The notes below the pieces were generated by a model. It was given only the letters and a program-made list of their open reading frames with translations. It was not told where the DNA came from and did not search any database. 24,392 nt of DNA, taken from NCBI GenBank assembly GCA_964370035.1, contig CAYJGT010000021.1, positions 1 through 24,392 on the forward strand, read 5' to 3'. This document shows, in pieces, positions 1 through 7,093 of the stretch (the stretch's first letter is position 1; every line of letters begins with the position of its first letter). The stretch is from CAYJHC01 sp964370035 (GTDB taxonomy: Bacteria; Bacillota; Clostridia; Peptostreptococcales; Anaerovoracaceae). A program made the translations under genes and the position numbers.

Positions 1-274
1 ATTTTTCTGCACAAGTACCACAACCTACACAAGTATCATGGTCTACTTCGATGTAGTCCCCTTTTGTGATAGCTCCTACTGGACAGGCCTTTACACAAAT
101 TCCGCAGTTAATGCAGAAACGGTCCGAATACTTCAATTCGCCTTCCTGATAATATGTTTCTATTTCAAGTCTAGCTTTTGAAGGAATATATTCTCCTTCT
201 TTCATGGCAGAACAGACCTGCGCGCATAATTGGCAGCCTATACAAGTTGCCTTTTCAAATTTTAATCTTCCCAT
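1..274 (-). CDS. 4Fe-4S polyferredoxin, N-terminal part (cut by window edge)
   Basis: The visible 91 residues contain cysteine motifs typical of [4Fe-4S] proteins: Cys11-14-17-21, Cys54-57-60-64 and the start of a third set at Cys82-85-88. At least two clusters, probably more, are therefore bound. The layout resembles the HycB/DmsB-like electron-transfer subunits of anaerobes, including small ferredoxins encoded with aldehyde:ferredoxin oxidoreductases. The partner enzyme would lie beyond base 1, so this assignment is an inference. The ATG at 272-274 is preceded by a consensus AAAGGAGGA site (279-287), which fixes the start. No signal peptide is seen, so the protein is cytoplasmic or membrane-peripheral. 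The family (4Fe-4S dicluster domain) is sure; the partner is not. Confidence 0.9.
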   Translation of the reverse strand, partial: MGRLKFEKATCIGCQLCAQVCSAMKEGEYIPSKARLEIETYYQEGELKYSDRFCINCGICVKACPVGAITKGDYIEVDHDTCVGCGTCAEK

Positions 275-633
275 AGAATCCTCCTTTAATTAGTTCTTAT
301 GAAATCCTCTAATATTACGCTCTCTAAAATTCTAAAGATATGACTTTTCCCCTTTGAAAAAGTCATAATTTGTATCACAGCAAATAAAAAAACAAAGCAA
401 ATACAAACCTAATCAACTTATCAATTTTTTCTAAAGCAGAAATAAATTATTATAAGCTATGCGGTCTATATATCCTTTGCACACTGGCAGGCAATAAAAT
501 CGCTCTTATTACCCTATCGTTTTCACCTACAACTAGTGCAGAGCAAAAATCGGAATTTTATATCTATTAATTTTACACTTTTTGTGTATAAAATGTCAAT
601 TCTGCAACAATTATATTTAAATAATTCTCAAAT
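275..633. other. 359-base noncoding leader/intergenic region with two inverted repeats
   Basis: No credible gene is seen. The region is very AT-rich and lies upstream of the ferredoxin gene (-) and downstream of the DUF4125 gene (-). Two inverted repeats stand out. TATGACTTTT (339-348) and AAAAGTCATA (358-367) form a perfect 10-bp stem around a 9-nt loop. GGCAATAA (490-497) pairs with TTATTACC (506-513), allowing one G-U pair on the minus strand, and is bracketed by TGCAC (478-482) and GTGCA (536-540). On the minus strand these could fold in the 5' leader of the ferredoxin transcript. No T-tract follows either stem closely, so they are not obvious terminators. No known riboswitch class was recognised. 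Confidence 0.5.
339..367. repeat. 10-bp perfect inverted repeat (operator-like or leader hairpin)
   Basis: TATGACTTTT at 339-348 is repeated in inverted orientation as AAAAGTCATA at 358-367. It lies 65 bases upstream of the ferredoxin start. It may be a repressor/activator binding site or an RNA hairpin; the sequence alone does not distinguish them. Confidence 0.5.
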
Positions 634-1293
634 TTAACAAAGATTAGAATAGAATAATTGCTTTTGACCTGCCAAAACCTTTTCCACGGCACTAATGCTA
701 CTATACCCATAAAAAGACACTGTTCTTTCTTGTATTTTCAAAATAGGGTTTTCTCCCTTATTTTTATATTGCTCAAGTTGCTCTCTCATCATTGTAACAG
801 TATCAAATGAACAAGTTTTTAATTCGCAAATCAAATAAGTATGAAAAGTTACATCTCCGACAGTATCACCTTCCGCCCTTCGACCTCGAAGAGAATAGTT
901 AGGATAAACTTCAGAAAACTCCTTTTGAAATTCTACCATCATCCCATATATTGCGAAAATTGCTTTTTCCTTCTCCTCATTAATAGCTGGCAGCTTTCCT
1001 CTCAAGGTTTCTTGAAAATAGTCATTATCAGTATATTCCATCATATATGCATATTTTTCCGCAACAATATTCCTGCCTTGTAGTTTACTTTTTTCCAAAT
1101 CATTCAAATATCCGCTTAGGACAGAATTATTAAAAATGCTATGTTGACTATATCTCATGATATAAAAAGTTTTCTTATCTTTCTGACAAGATGCTAACTC
1201 TCCTCCAATATTTTCTACACTAACAAACAATTCCCATTCTAATTCAATTATTTCTTTAATTAATTCATCATTAACATTCTCTATTTTTTCCAT
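634..1293 (-). CDS. DUF4125 family protein
   Basis: This is a 219-residue soluble protein with no signal peptide or membrane segment. Its features match my memory of DUF4125: an N-terminal acidic helix, a central Gly-Arg-rich segment near residues 135-142 (SLRGRRAEGD), and a conserved tract around LICELKTCSFDTVTMMREQL. No catalytic motif is evident and the biochemical role is unknown. It starts 65 bases after the stop of the DUF4037 gene on the same strand, so the two are probably co-transcribed. DUF4037 and DUF4125 proteins commonly occur side by side or fused in Firmicutes, which supports both calls. AAAGGGGGACTTG precedes the ATG and supplies a Shine-Dalgarno sequence. No clear terminator follows the stop. 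Confidence 0.75.
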   Translation of the reverse strand: MEKIENVNDELIKEIIELEWELFVSVENIGGELASCQKDKKTFYIMRYSQHSIFNNSVLSGYLNDLEKSKLQGRNIVAEKYAYMMEYTDNDYFQETLRGKLPAINEEKEKAIFAIYGMMVEFQKEFSEVYPNYSLRGRRAEGDTVGDVTFHTYLICELKTCSFDTVTMMREQLEQYKNKGENPILKIQERTVSFYGYSSISAVEKVLAGQKQLFYSNLC

Positions 1294-1358
1294 TTAACAA
1301 GTCCCCCTTTAAATAGGTATTATTAATTATATATGCGAAAGTCCTTCTTCTTCTCTTT

Positions 1359-2291
1359 CTACGCCGTCACCATTATATGCATTTTTTTCAGGTTTTCATC
1401 CTCTATTTTTTTCATTAATTCTTCACCATGCACTCCAAGAAAATCCGAATCACTTTCAGTAAAACTATTCAGTTTCAGTTCATCAACAATATTCAACGCA
1501 ACCATTTCAATTAATTCAGCCTTTCTTTTTTGTGACACAACATCCCCACCTAGTAAGCATATTTCTTTCAAACCATTAATCGCTCGCACTAATCTTGGCA
1601 GTTTTTCAGCCCCCCTAAATGCCCATTTATAAAAGGGCTTATATTCTTTATTCAACAAATAAATTGCTGACATTGCATTTTCAACAAACAAACCACAGGA
1701 TAGGTAGCAAGCAGTTAAGTCATTTCTCTTTAACGATCTATTAAAATTATATTGCCCCGATTGAGCCATCAATGAGCAGTATCCCGCAAGCTTCTTTAAC
1801 ATTACATCCTTTGGATAAAACATTTTAAGATTATTTCGTATACGTGAAAATTCTCCAAATTCGTCCATAAAAACTTCTCCATTAGTAGCCGTTGCCAAAA
1901 AATGTTCCGGTATTTTAAACCATTTAAGATTATCCTTGGGTTCACAAGGCACGCCAAGATACCTGGTGTAAAAGTTTTCTAAGCTAAGAACACCCCTACG
2001 CCCTTTTCCCTCTTTTGTAAATAGGCTCCCTTTGTTATATTTTCTATTAATTTCATTATATTTTTTCTGTAAATCAAGACCAATTTCATTGTAAATCTTA
2101 TCGGGCAACCAAATGCAAAATTCCGCAGCAAAATCGTGATCCTTAGACACTTCATCATCAAAGCCAAAGCACTCTGATCCCTCTCCTACAAGCCCTATCG
2201 CCATATATTTTTTATAATTTGAAAATTCTGCGTTTATTATATTTTTCCCTTCTTTGGAGTATAAGCTTTTACTCAATACAAGCCCATTCAT
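1359..2291 (-). CDS. DUF4037 protein with a minimal-nucleotidyltransferase-like motif
   Basis: This 310-residue cytoplasmic protein has, at residues 36-53, a Gly-Ser pair (38-39) followed by D45-D46 and the triad D51-H52-D53. This GS...DxD arrangement is the metal/nucleotide signature of the polymerase-beta-like nucleotidyltransferase fold, and it is where DUF4037 proteins carry it. A helical C-terminal region follows. The substrate is unknown; antibiotic-, tRNA- or protein-directed nucleotidyl transfer are all possible. The ATG at 2291 is chosen over the TTG one codon upstream because GGGGAG lies 7 bases before the ATG. A plausible extended -10 promoter lies at 2434-2462. The DUF4125 gene follows, probably in the same operon. 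The fold is fairly sure; the function is not. Confidence 0.8.
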   Translation of the reverse strand: MNGLVLSKSLYSKEGKNIINAEFSNYKKYMAIGLVGEGSECFGFDDEVSKDHDFAAEFCIWLPDKIYNEIGLDLQKKYNEINRKYNKGSLFTKEGKGRRGVLSLENFYTRYLGVPCEPKDNLKWFKIPEHFLATATNGEVFMDEFGEFSRIRNNLKMFYPKDVMLKKLAGYCSLMAQSGQYNFNRSLKRNDLTACYLSCGLFVENAMSAIYLLNKEYKPFYKWAFRGAEKLPRLVRAINGLKEICLLGGDVVSQKRKAELIEMVALNIVDELKLNSFTESDSDFLGVHGEELMKKIEDENLKKMHIMVTA

Positions 2292-2433
2292 CAATAATCT
2301 CCCCTTAAATGATAATCGTTAAGCACCTGTTTATTTTATTCTTTAGTTCTAAGTTATAGGTTTTCCTCTATTGTCACAGAACACTTATTTAGTTTGAACA
2401 ACCTTATTCTCTTCACAAATATCTTTTCACTTA

Positions 2434-2462
2434 ATTATATCATTTTTATTTTTCATAGTCTA
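2434..2462 (-). promoter_or_regulatory. Putative promoter for the DUF4037-DUF4125 operon
   Basis: Read on the minus strand: TAGACT (-35), a 17-base spacer, then TATAAT (2439-2434) preceded by TGA, giving an extended -10 element. Transcription would begin near 2427, leaving a leader of about 135 bases before the DUF4037 start. Confidence 0.55.
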
Positions 2463-2490
2463 ACTAACTCATAATTCTCACGCAAACAAT

Positions 2491-2802
2491 TTGCAGAATG
2501 ATAAAATTTACTCTAAAGGATATGGGTCTAAGCTGTTAGAGGTTTTGTTCAATTCCTATCTAGAAAAATCAATTACACTTTTCATCGAAACAATGGACGA
2601 TAAAAGCGCGTCAAACTATGACCAACGAGTTAAAAGGCTTGCTTTTTATGAAAGAAATGGATTTGTTCATACTGGAATTAAAGCAGGATTCAAAACTCCC
2701 TTTGTTGACATTTTGTCAACGGACAAGGAATTCGATACAAGAAAAACTAAAAAATTAATGAAATTTATGCCGATGAAAATATTCCCACCGACAAAATATT
2801 AA
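2491..2802 (+). pseudogene. GNAT-family N-acetyltransferase remnant (5' truncated)
   Basis: The readable 103 residues begin inside the acetyl-CoA-binding motif A (SKGYGSKLLEV, close to the Q/RxxGxG/A consensus) and continue through the C-terminal GNAT signature AFYERNGF. The N-terminal half of the acyltransferase fold, normally about 60-90 residues ahead of motif A, is missing. In the same frame upstream there is a stop (TAA) at 2461-2463 and no start with a ribosome binding site; the only start at the head is a TTG at 2491. The product, if made, could not form a complete GNAT domain. I read it as a decayed gene, although a small expressed fragment cannot be excluded. Its tail (roughly residues 60-103) is lysine-rich. 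Confidence 0.7.
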
Positions 2803-2823
2803 GTCTCAAGACAAACACTTCTA

Positions 2824-2852
2824 TTGACTTTGATTTCAAAATACCCTAAAAT
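2824..2852 (+). promoter_or_regulatory. Putative promoter for the VanY-like gene
   Basis: TTGACT (2824-2829), a 17-base spacer and TAAAAT (2847-2852) form a near-consensus housekeeping-sigma promoter. It starts just after the GNAT remnant and gives a leader of about 140 bases. The leader contains overlapping inverted repeats: TGCAAC 2875-2880 with GTTGCA 2897-2902, and AACCAAT 2878-2884 with ATTGGTT 2902-2908. Confidence 0.65.
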
Positions 2853-3001
2853 TACAACATAGATAGGCTCGAAGTGCAACCAATACAAATTGTAAAGTTG
2901 CATTGGTTTAGCATGTCTAGTAATGGATTATTTATTAGACACTTTCAAAGGGCAATCCTGCAAGCTTAAACTATATTAATCATCTTACGATTGGAGTATT
3001 T

Positions 3002-3748
3002 ATGAAAATTTCAAAAATTATATCTGTTATTTTATTTTCTTCTTTAGTTTTCTCAGCTACAAATTTTACTAGTTACGGAGAGGCTGCCCCTTTAGATAAA
3101 TCTGATATATTTACATTTCCTTCAGATTATATTGACAATCCTGAAATTGCAGAAAACTACGATCAAATTAGTGCTGTTGTTAATAAACATTACCAAGTTC
3201 CCGCAGACTATGTTCCAGATGACTTAGTTACAGTTTCTATGAACTCAACTCAACTTGTTCAACTAAGAGAGGTAGCCAGCTTATCTTTAACCAAATTATA
3301 CGAAGCAGTTCAATCTGAGGGTCTTGATTTTTTGGCAGTTAGTGGGCATAGAACCGATAGTTTTCAAAGCCGCTTATATAGCAATAATGTAGCTTCTAAC
3401 GGCGTAGAAAGTGCCGATACCTTTTCCGCTAGGCCAGGTCATAGTGAACATCAGTTAGGCTTAGCTATAGATGTTAGCCATGATGGTACCCTTGAGGAAT
3501 ATTTCGGGGAAACCAAAGTAGGGATGTACATTAATGACAACGCTCATAACTATGGTTTTATCATTAGCTACCCAAAAGGAAAAACTGATCTAACTGGCTA
3601 CATCTACGAGCCATGGCATTTACGTTATGTAGGGGAAAACTATGCTACAATGATCTACAACTCTGGGTTAACTATGAGCGAATTTATGCAACTTAGCGAA
3701 ATGTTGCCCTTTGTAGAAAACATTGGAGAAGCAACTGCAAGTTCATAG
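3002..3748 (+). CDS. Exported D-alanyl-D-alanine carboxypeptidase, M15B/VanY family
   Basis: This 248-residue protein begins with a signal peptide: basic MKISK, then a hydrophobic core to about residue 20, with likely cleavage near residues 27-29. The catalytic domain has the M15 zinc-peptidase motifs in order: SGHRT (114-118), SEHQLGLAIDV (148-158, zinc ligands H150 and D157), and EPWHLRYVG (203-211, catalytic E203 and zinc ligand H206). All key residues are present. Such enzymes remove the terminal D-Ala from peptidoglycan stem peptides outside the cell. No van regulatory or ligase genes accompany it, so a housekeeping wall-trimming role is more likely than glycopeptide resistance. GGAG lies 5 bases before the ATG. 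It has its own promoter and is followed by the HdeD-like gene 120 bases on. Confidence 0.9.
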   Translation: MKISKIISVILFSSLVFSATNFTSYGEAAPLDKSDIFTFPSDYIDNPEIAENYDQISAVVNKHYQVPADYVPDDLVTVSMNSTQLVQLREVASLSLTKLYEAVQSEGLDFLAVSGHRTDSFQSRLYSNNVASNGVESADTFSARPGHSEHQLGLAIDVSHDGTLEEYFGETKVGMYINDNAHNYGFIISYPKGKTDLTGYIYEPWHLRYVGENYATMIYNSGLTMSEFMQLSEMLPFVENIGEATASS

Positions 3749-3868
3749 GCTAACATACCATCAGAATTTTTCATGCAAAGTTTATAAATTTTTTAAACGT
3801 TTTAGTAAAATACAACCGAATTCGCCCTCGCCCCTGTATTTACAATAATTATTCTTAAGGAGGAAACA

Positions 3869-4456
3869 ATGACTGAGTTTTTTAGAAGATTTCGAAAATT
3901 CGGAATATTAATTAGTATTTTTTTAATTTTAATCGGTGTTGCCTGTATTTCAATTCCAGGAAAGATATTAGTACTTTTAGACTGGGGCTTTGCAGCAGGC
4001 TTATTAATCGCCGGCATATTGCAAATTTTTAGCGCAATTAAGCTATCTGAAGGCAACCAAGGAAAAGTTCCAAAAATTATCCTAGGCGTTATTTGCATCG
4101 CTGCTGCTGCTTATTTATTGCTTTCTACTGCTGTTGCCGTTTACATCTTCGGTATTATTGTAGGAGTATTGGCATTACTTTCTTCAATAAGTCAATTCAC
4201 TACTGCTGCTACCGCAAAAAAAATAGGTCAACCAATGACTTGGTTTATGGTTACAGGCATAGTGAATCTACTGTTTGCACTAGCTATGTTCGGAGCTTCT
4301 TTTGTCATGATAAGTTTCTTGGTTATATTCATAGGTTTCTACCTACTATTCTTAGGAATAATTTTCTTGGTTTCAGCTATTTTTTTCAAAATACCAGAAA
4401 GCACCATTGATGATAAAGTAGTAGAAACCACTTTTGAAGATATTAGCGACAAGTAA
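3869..4456 (+). CDS. HdeD/DUF308-like integral membrane protein
   Basis: This 195-residue protein is almost entirely hydrophobic, with about six membrane segments arranged as three helix pairs. They start near residues 12, 38, 70, 90, 123 and 148. The short basic N-terminus (FFRRFRKFG) and acidic C-terminal tail (about residues 175-195) would both sit in the cytoplasm. Paired helices of the LIxGIxxI type with glycine-rich turns are typical of DUF308/HdeD-family proteins, some of which are linked to acid or envelope stress; the molecular function is unknown. A strong AAGGAGG site (3857-3863) sets the start. A stem-loop terminator follows at 4495-4526. Co-transcription with the VanY-like gene is possible. 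Confidence 0.8.
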   Translation: MTEFFRRFRKFGILISIFLILIGVACISIPGKILVLLDWGFAAGLLIAGILQIFSAIKLSEGNQGKVPKIILGVICIAAAAYLLLSTAVAVYIFGIIVGVLALLSSISQFTTAATAKKIGQPMTWFMVTGIVNLLFALAMFGASFVMISFLVIFIGFYLLFLGIIFLVSAIFFKIPESTIDDKVVETTFEDISDK

Positions 4457-4494
4457 ATAAATTTACACCTATCCCGTACTATACAACAGCAAAC

Positions 4495-4526
4495 AAAAGA
4501 CACCTTCCATCAGGTCGGTGTCTTTT
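4495..4526. terminator. Bidirectional rho-independent terminator
   Basis: AAAAGACACC (4495-4504) pairs with GGTGTCTTTT (4517-4526) around a 12-base loop. T-rich sequence follows on both strands, so it can serve the HdeD-like gene (+) and the convergent nucleotidyltransferase gene (-). Confidence 0.85.
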
Positions 4527-4596
4527 CATTTAAAAGTATAACATTATCGGCTATCCTCTATGCAATGTGATTATAATTATCTAAAGCAACTTCATT

Positions 4597-5526
4597 TTAG
4601 CCCCAAAGTTTTTCAGGGTATAAGCCTTGAGCTTTTAATTTCTGGATACTCTCCGAAACATACTCCTTGTCCTCTTTATACGTTACTCCAAACCATTTAT
4701 CTTTTGAGTTTAGCACTTGAACCTTTGCTTTTCCATCCTTTATTAAAGCATCTGTCACTTTAGGGATTAAGAACTCACCTTTAAGCGGGTTGCTCTTTAT
4801 CGCCTCTTCTAGAAAAACAGGAAACTCCTTTTCAAGTTCCTTCATCATACTCCCCGTGTACCCCCAAAGATTCATTGAAACCACAGTATCGCCATCTAAA
4901 GAAATCCATGTTTCTCCATCATCTTCCGTGTATGCTGGCCCTGAATTTCTGTTTTCTATTCTTGTTCTCTCCACAATATTCTCAAGCATTCCTTCTTCTG
5001 AAACTGTACAAACTCCTCTTGACACATATCCATTTTCCGTAAGAGTGTTTTTCAAGCCATATCCCACCATGCAAAAATTATATTTCTCATCATCTTTTGC
5101 ATTTTTTAAAAACTCGTACATAGATGCAAATGCTGTAGGGCCGTAGTAGTCATCCCCGTTTATTACCGCAAAAGGACCATTAACTAACTTTCTTCCACTT
5201 AAAATTGCATGTCCCGTTCCCCATGGCTTTTCTCTGCCTTCTGGTATTTCCACTCCAACAGGTAAGTCATCCAGTTGTTGATAGGCATACAGCACTTCCA
5301 ATTTCGCCCCTGCTCTTCCATCTATTATTTTTCTAAAATCCTCTTCATTTTCTTTTTTGATTATAAAAATCACTTTTTCAAAACCTGCTCTCATCGCATC
5401 ATATAATGAAAAATCTATTATTATTTCTCCCTCTTCAGTCACCGGATCAATTTGTTTAAGGCCCCCATATCTGCTTCCCATTCCAGCTGCCATTACTATC
5501 AAAACTGGTTTTTCAATTGTTCTCAT
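4597..5526 (-). CDS. NTP-transferase family nucleotidyltransferase (sugar-1-phosphate type)
   Basis: This 309-residue cytoplasmic enzyme has the Rossmann-like NTP_transferase fold. AAGMGSRYGGLKQ (residues 13-25) is the glycine-rich nucleotide-binding loop with conserved R19 and K24. WGTGHA (102-107) contacts the base, and INGDDYYG (122-129) supplies the metal-binding aspartates. These features match enzymes that activate sugar phosphates or related alcohol phosphates with NTPs. The extra 'YGGLKQ' form of the loop is typical of a clostridial subgroup whose substrate I do not know, so a specific name such as galU or rfbA is not justified. It starts 9 bases after the shikimate-kinase-like gene and is surely in the same operon. 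The terminator at 4495-4526 closes it. Confidence 0.85.
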   Translation of the reverse strand: MRTIEKPVLIVMAAGMGSRYGGLKQIDPVTEEGEIIIDFSLYDAMRAGFEKVIFIIKKENEEDFRKIIDGRAGAKLEVLYAYQQLDDLPVGVEIPEGREKPWGTGHAILSGRKLVNGPFAVINGDDYYGPTAFASMYEFLKNAKDDEKYNFCMVGYGLKNTLTENGYVSRGVCTVSEEGMLENIVERTRIENRNSGPAYTEDDGETWISLDGDTVVSMNLWGYTGSMMKELEKEFPVFLEEAIKSNPLKGEFLIPKVTDALIKDGKAKVQVLNSKDKWFGVTYKEDKEYVSESIQKLKAQGLYPEKLWG

Positions 5527-5535
5527 GTCTATCTC

Positions 5536-6042
5536 CTATTTCACATACTTTAAAAAATATTTTTTTCTCTCATTGTAGATTTCTTCAAATTTTCGAAAAG
5601 CTCTCGCCCTAGATTTATCTAGATCCTTTCCTTCTTCTAGTGTTCGTTCATCATATCTTAATGCATCGACAAATGCATAGGGTAAGTTTATATCATCTTT
5701 CGCAACTTTCCACAAGTCTTCTATCGACTTATCCCAGTCTGCAACAAGAATTTCTCCCCTTTCTAAGATTGCTTCACACATATTATCGAAAAGAACTCCA
5801 TCTCCACAGACCACTACAATTTCTTCCTGTTCCTCGATTTTCTTAAGCTTATGATACTCTTTATCATGATAGGCATGCTCACCCATCATCATAGAAATCC
5901 GTTTAATTGTACGCCCATCTTCTTTTTCAATTTCTTTATCTAGATTGATTAGTTGATAACCTTTCTCTTTCGCTAACTTTTCGCCTAATTCTAATCTATT
6001 GCTGCCCATAGGCCCTGTTATATATATTCTTTTATTATCCAT
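5536..6042 (-). CDS. Shikimate-kinase-like protein with degenerate P-loop
   Basis: This 168-residue protein has the length and layout of shikimate kinase: a first beta strand and loop ITGPMGSNRLELG (8-20), a LDKEIE segment (34-39), a GRTIKRISMMMGEHAYHDKE region (43-62) matching the shikimate-binding helix, CGDG (79-82) in place of the usual GGG, and a basic lid-like C-terminal helix (RARAFRKFEEIYNERKKYF). Key residues differ. The Walker A Lys-Ser/Thr is Arg16-Leu17, and the shikimate-binding Arg of the usual FR is replaced (YH). Ordinary shikimate kinase activity is therefore doubtful. It may be a pseudokinase, a regulatory subunit, or act on another substrate. GAGGGGA precedes the ATG, and an extended -10 lies just upstream. 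It shares an operon with the nucleotidyltransferase. Confidence 0.7.
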   Translation of the reverse strand: MDNKRIYITGPMGSNRLELGEKLAKEKGYQLINLDKEIEKEDGRTIKRISMMMGEHAYHDKEYHKLKKIEEQEEIVVVCGDGVLFDNMCEAILERGEILVADWDKSIEDLWKVAKDDINLPYAFVDALRYDERTLEEGKDLDKSRARAFRKFEEIYNERKKYFLKYVK

Positions 6043-6067
6043 TTTCCCCTCTTTTCAACTGGTTTTC

Positions 6068-6076
6068 ATTATACCA
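6068..6076 (-). promoter_or_regulatory. Extended -10 promoter for the shikimate-kinase-like/nucleotidyltransferase operon
   Basis: TGGTATAAT on the minus strand is a perfect extended -10 element, 25 bases upstream of the start codon. No good -35 is seen at 17 bases, as is common for extended -10 promoters. The leader would be about 20 bases. Confidence 0.65.
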
Positions 6077-6260
6077 TAAAAACTACATTCCTACTATTTT
6101 CTTCAACTTGCCAACATGTTATATAAATTTCTTATATGCCAAAACCCATGTTATGCAACTTATATCAAGAGTTTCTCTATCAATTTTTATTTTATTCGAA
6201 AGCGACTTATGTTTATTTCCGTGAACCAGTTAATTATTCATTTTGCTTACTATTCCCCCC

Positions 6261-6289
6261 TTGTTAATCTGGCTATTTTTGCATATACT
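6261..6289 (+). promoter_or_regulatory. Putative promoter for the DUF2148 gene
   Basis: TTGTTA (6261-6266), a 17-base spacer and TATACT (6284-6289) lie about 45 bases upstream of the start codon. The ribosome binding site AAGGAG is at 6321-6326. Confidence 0.65.
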
Positions 6290-6332
6290 ATAATAAATCT
6301 TATGTATTAATAAAGTATAGAAGGAGAGAATT

Positions 6333-6896
6333 ATGATTTTAAAAAATATTGATATAGTAGGTAATGTCTGTCTAAATGTTGCACAGCAAATGGCTGTAGC
6401 TGCTAGAACTGCACCTAAGGCCTGTGGAGATGACTCAATTGAAGTATTAATTCTTACAGGCGAAGAGAAAAAAACATTATCCCTAGAAATGATTAAGATT
6501 GCTGATGAAACAGGCCAGGAATTCTTTAGAAGAGATGCAGGAAATGTAGACAAATCTAATTGCATCGTTTTAATTGGAATAAAAGATACCTATTTAGGCC
6601 TTGAACATTGTAGCTTATGCGGATTCGAAAATTGTGCCTCATGTTCTAAGGCAGGTGGTGTATGCGCTCTTAAGGTCACAGACTTTGGTATTGCAATCGG
6701 CTCTGCGGTTTCAATCGCTTCTAATAACAGGGTCGATAATAGAGTAATGTACAGCGCGGGAAAAGCTGCTCTTAGACTATCTTTCTTTGACTCAAAGATC
6801 ACTAATTGTCATGGTATCCCTTTATCAGCCTATGGCAAAAGCCCTTATCAGGATAGGGTTGAACAAACTGGTATTTTCATAACTGCCAAAGAATAA
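6333..6896 (+). CDS. DUF2148 ferredoxin-domain protein
   Basis: This 187-residue cytoplasmic protein has a compact cysteine motif, C93-x2-C96-x4-C101-x2-C104, with C111 shortly after. This is the ferredoxin-like signature of DUF2148 (CxxCGFxxCxxC), a family found mostly in anaerobic bacteria and archaea. The N-terminal part (ARTAPKACG, 24-32) and the glycine-rich tract GIAIGSAVSIAS (119-130) are also conserved in the family as I know it. It probably binds an iron-sulfur cluster, but no reaction has been assigned. It is a single-gene transcript: its own promoter lies upstream, AAGGAG sits 6 bases before the ATG, and a hairpin terminator follows at 6965. The neighbouring genes face the other way. 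Confidence 0.88.
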   Translation: MILKNIDIVGNVCLNVAQQMAVAARTAPKACGDDSIEVLILTGEEKKTLSLEMIKIADETGQEFFRRDAGNVDKSNCIVLIGIKDTYLGLEHCSLCGFENCASCSKAGGVCALKVTDFGIAIGSAVSIASNNRVDNRVMYSAGKAALRLSFFDSKITNCHGIPLSAYGKSPYQDRVEQTGIFITAKE

Positions 6897-6964
6897 TTTT
6901 GATTTACCCAAATATTTAATTCGCTTTAAACATACTGAACAGCATATGATTATTCACTTAAAAA

Positions 6965-7003
6965 ATGTAGCTGCAACTATTTTTCTTTAGCTGGAGCTAC
7001 ATT
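6965..7003. terminator. Bidirectional hairpin terminator between convergent genes
   Basis: AATGTAGCT (6965-6973) pairs with AGCTACATT (6995-7003). The long loop can pair further in part. On the minus strand the stem is followed by a T-run (ATTTTTT), on the plus strand by ATTATTTTAC. It probably ends the DUF2148 transcript and the PlsC-PAP2 transcript, though it lies about 90 bases past the latter's stop. Confidence 0.65.
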
Positions 7004-7093
7004 ATTTTACGTTGGTTAAAAGCTTATCTCGTCTGATTATACAAGTAATAATCCCTAAGGATCCACATCGTAGTACAACTACTTACTTTACCT

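Noticed and set aside
275..633. Molybdenum/tungsten cofactor or cyclic-di-GMP riboswitch
   Set aside because: The stems are suggestive, but none of the conserved core sequences of these classes could be matched by eye.
1333..1632. Plus-strand frame opposite the DUF4037 gene (99 residues)
   Set aside because: Low-complexity Phe/Ser-rich translation, a typical shadow of an AT-rich minus-strand gene.
3002..3748. Vancomycin-resistance determinant
   Set aside because: The protein is VanY-like, but no vanR/S, vanH or ligase genes are nearby; such M15B enzymes are common housekeeping wall enzymes.
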